From Alphaproteobacteria bacterium (GTDB lineage: Bacteria; Pseudomonadota; Alphaproteobacteria; Rhodobacterales; Rhodobacteraceae), in contig JAUHWJ010000190.1 of the NCBI GenBank assembly GCA_030424705.1, positions 1 through 5,265 on the forward strand: 5,265 nucleotides of DNA, written 5' to 3'. A program made the position numbers and the translations under genes. Shown piece after piece: positions 4,409 through 5,265 of this stretch. Position 1 is the stretch's first letter; the number at the start of each line of letters is the position of its first letter. Below the pieces are notes generated by a model. That model was not told where the DNA came from. It saw nothing but the letters and a program-made list of their open reading frames with translations, and searched no databases.

Positions 4409-5265
4409 ATGAGACACGCCCTGATCCTTCTCGCCGCCCTCCTCCCCCTCCCGGCCGCCGCCGAGACCTTCGAGACCTCGGCTGGCCCGGTCGAAGTCAC
4501 GGAGGCCGTGCCCGGCCTCGACCAGCCCTGGGGCTTCGCCTTCCTCCCGGATTTCCCCGAAACCGGGGCGATCCTGATCACGGAGAAGCCGGGCGCCCTC
4601 AGGCTCTGGGAGAACGGCCGCCTCTCCCCCCCGCTCGAAGGCGGGCCGGAGGTGCGGGACAGCGGGCAGGGCGGGCTGCTGGACGTGGCGCTGGCCCCCA
4701 ACTTCGCGGAGAGCGGCGTGATCTTCCTCTCCTATGCCGGGGCGGACGGCGTCTTTTCCGGCCGCACCGAAGTCGCCCGCGCCCGCCTCGTCCGCGGGCC
4801 GGAGCCGCGGCTGGAGGATCTGACCGTGATCTTCCGCATGGAGCCCTCCGGCGCCGGCGGCCGCCATTTCGGCTCCCGCATCGTGCCGATGCCGGACGGC
4901 TCCCTCTTCGTCACGCTCGGGGACCGGGGCGACGACGATCAGGCGCAGAACCTCGCCGCCCATCACGGCTCCGTCCTCCGCATCATGGCGGACGGTTCGC
5001 CCTTCCCCGGCAACCCCTTCCTCGGGCGGGAGGATGCGCAGCCCGAAATCTGGTCCTACGGCCACCGCAACCCGCAGGGCGCCGCGCTTGATGAAGAGGG
5101 CAGGCTCTGGACGGTCGAGCACGGCGCCCGCGGCGGAGACGAGGTGAACCGGCCCGAGGCGGGGGTGAACCACGGCTGGCCCGTCATCTCCTATGGCCGG
5201 CAATATTCCGGCGGCAAGATCGGCGAGGGAACGGCGAAGGAGGGCATGGCGCAGCCCGTCTTCTA
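4409..5265 (+). CDS. PQQ-dependent aldose sugar dehydrogenase, secreted (truncated at right edge)
   Basis: The first 285 residues are present and the frame is still open at the edge; family members are about 370 residues. A Sec signal peptide (MRHALILLAALLPLPAAA, likely cleavage after residue 18) sends it to the periplasm. There, this six-bladed beta-propeller family oxidises aldoses to lactones using pyrroloquinoline quinone and calcium. Family landmarks are QPWGFAFLP (39-47), GQGGLLDVALAPNF (87-99), GGRHFGSR with probable catalytic His153 (150-157), LGDRGDD (170-176), YGHRNPQG (217-224, Arg220-Asn221 matching the PQQ-contacting pair of soluble glucose dehydrogenase), EHGARGGDEVN (237-247) and NHGWPVISYG (254-263). 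ATG 4409 gives a clean signal peptide. The in-frame GTG at 4346 would add 21 Arg/Pro-rich residues and is less likely. No ribosome binding site is visible. It resembles the YliI-type enzymes. Confidence 0.93.
   Translation, partial: MRHALILLAALLPLPAAAETFETSAGPVEVTEAVPGLDQPWGFAFLPDFPETGAILITEKPGALRLWENGRLSPPLEGGPEVRDSGQGGLLDVALAPNFAESGVIFLSYAGADGVFSGRTEVARARLVRGPEPRLEDLTVIFRMEPSGAGGRHFGSRIVPMPDGSLFVTLGDRGDDDQAQNLAAHHGSVLRIMADGSPFPGNPFLGREDAQPEIWSYGHRNPQGAALDEEGRLWTVEHGARGGDEVNRPEAGVNHGWPVISYGRQYSGGKIGEGTAKEGMAQPVF

Noticed and set aside
3994..4701. The full 235-codon minus-strand frame as one gene
   Set aside because: Its first part lies opposite the sugar dehydrogenase and crosses the C-run region, and its last part runs into the nuclease gene. 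Only the 4111-4293 stretch looks coding.
4316..5203. 295-codon open frame on the minus strand opposite the sugar dehydrogenase
   Set aside because: It is antisense to a well-supported PQQ enzyme frame and has low-complexity composition.
1..5265. CRISPR array, tRNA or rRNA genes, insertion sequence with transposase
   Set aside because: No regularly spaced repeats, no tRNA or rRNA signatures, and no transposase or integrase frame were seen on either strand.

Overview
The window is about 5.3 kb of very GC-rich DNA, with GC-ending codons almost throughout. It looks like an alphaproteobacterial chromosome, perhaps Rhodobacterales or a relative. The evidence is a TAXI-type TRAP transporter, the codon use, and the alphaproteobacterial style of the class III aminotransferase and the HemB-like remnant. 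Assignment below class is inference.

Left half (1-2597), all on the minus strand. In transcription order there is a class III PLP-dependent aminotransferase (1278-2597), a TAXI-family periplasmic solute-binding protein (190-1155), and the first 32 codons of a gene whose N-terminus fits the fused TRAP permease (1-97, running off the left edge). A 9-bp GC hairpin sits between binding protein and permease. A second GC hairpin lies in the leader of the binding protein. The layout suggests uptake of a small organic acid, amine or amino acid followed by transamination. The substrate cannot be read from the sequence.

Middle (2598-4080). Upstream of the aminotransferase, on the plus strand, is a decayed C-terminal piece of hemB (porphobilinogen synthase), ending at 2901. 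Immediately after it the base composition drops sharply. A single AT-richer gene (2978-4039, plus) encodes a stand-alone protein with an HsdR-type N-terminal PD-(D/E)xK nuclease domain and a separate conserved C-terminal domain. It has its own promoter-like sequence and is followed by a hairpin. No methylase, specificity subunit, helicase domain or integrase is visible, so it looks like a one-gene horizontally acquired insert, plausibly defence-related.

Right part (4080-5265). GC-rich sequence returns. It holds an unidentified minus-strand coding-like stretch (4111-4293), then a short AT-rich patch, a perfect palindrome and a dense set of C-runs. After these comes the plus-strand start of a secreted PQQ-dependent aldose sugar dehydrogenase (4409 to the right edge, truncated).

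The most notable points are the lone HsdR-N-type gene set into a GC-rich host background, the hemB scar at its left edge, and the unexplained coding-like stretch on its right. I do not see a convincing new multi-gene system.
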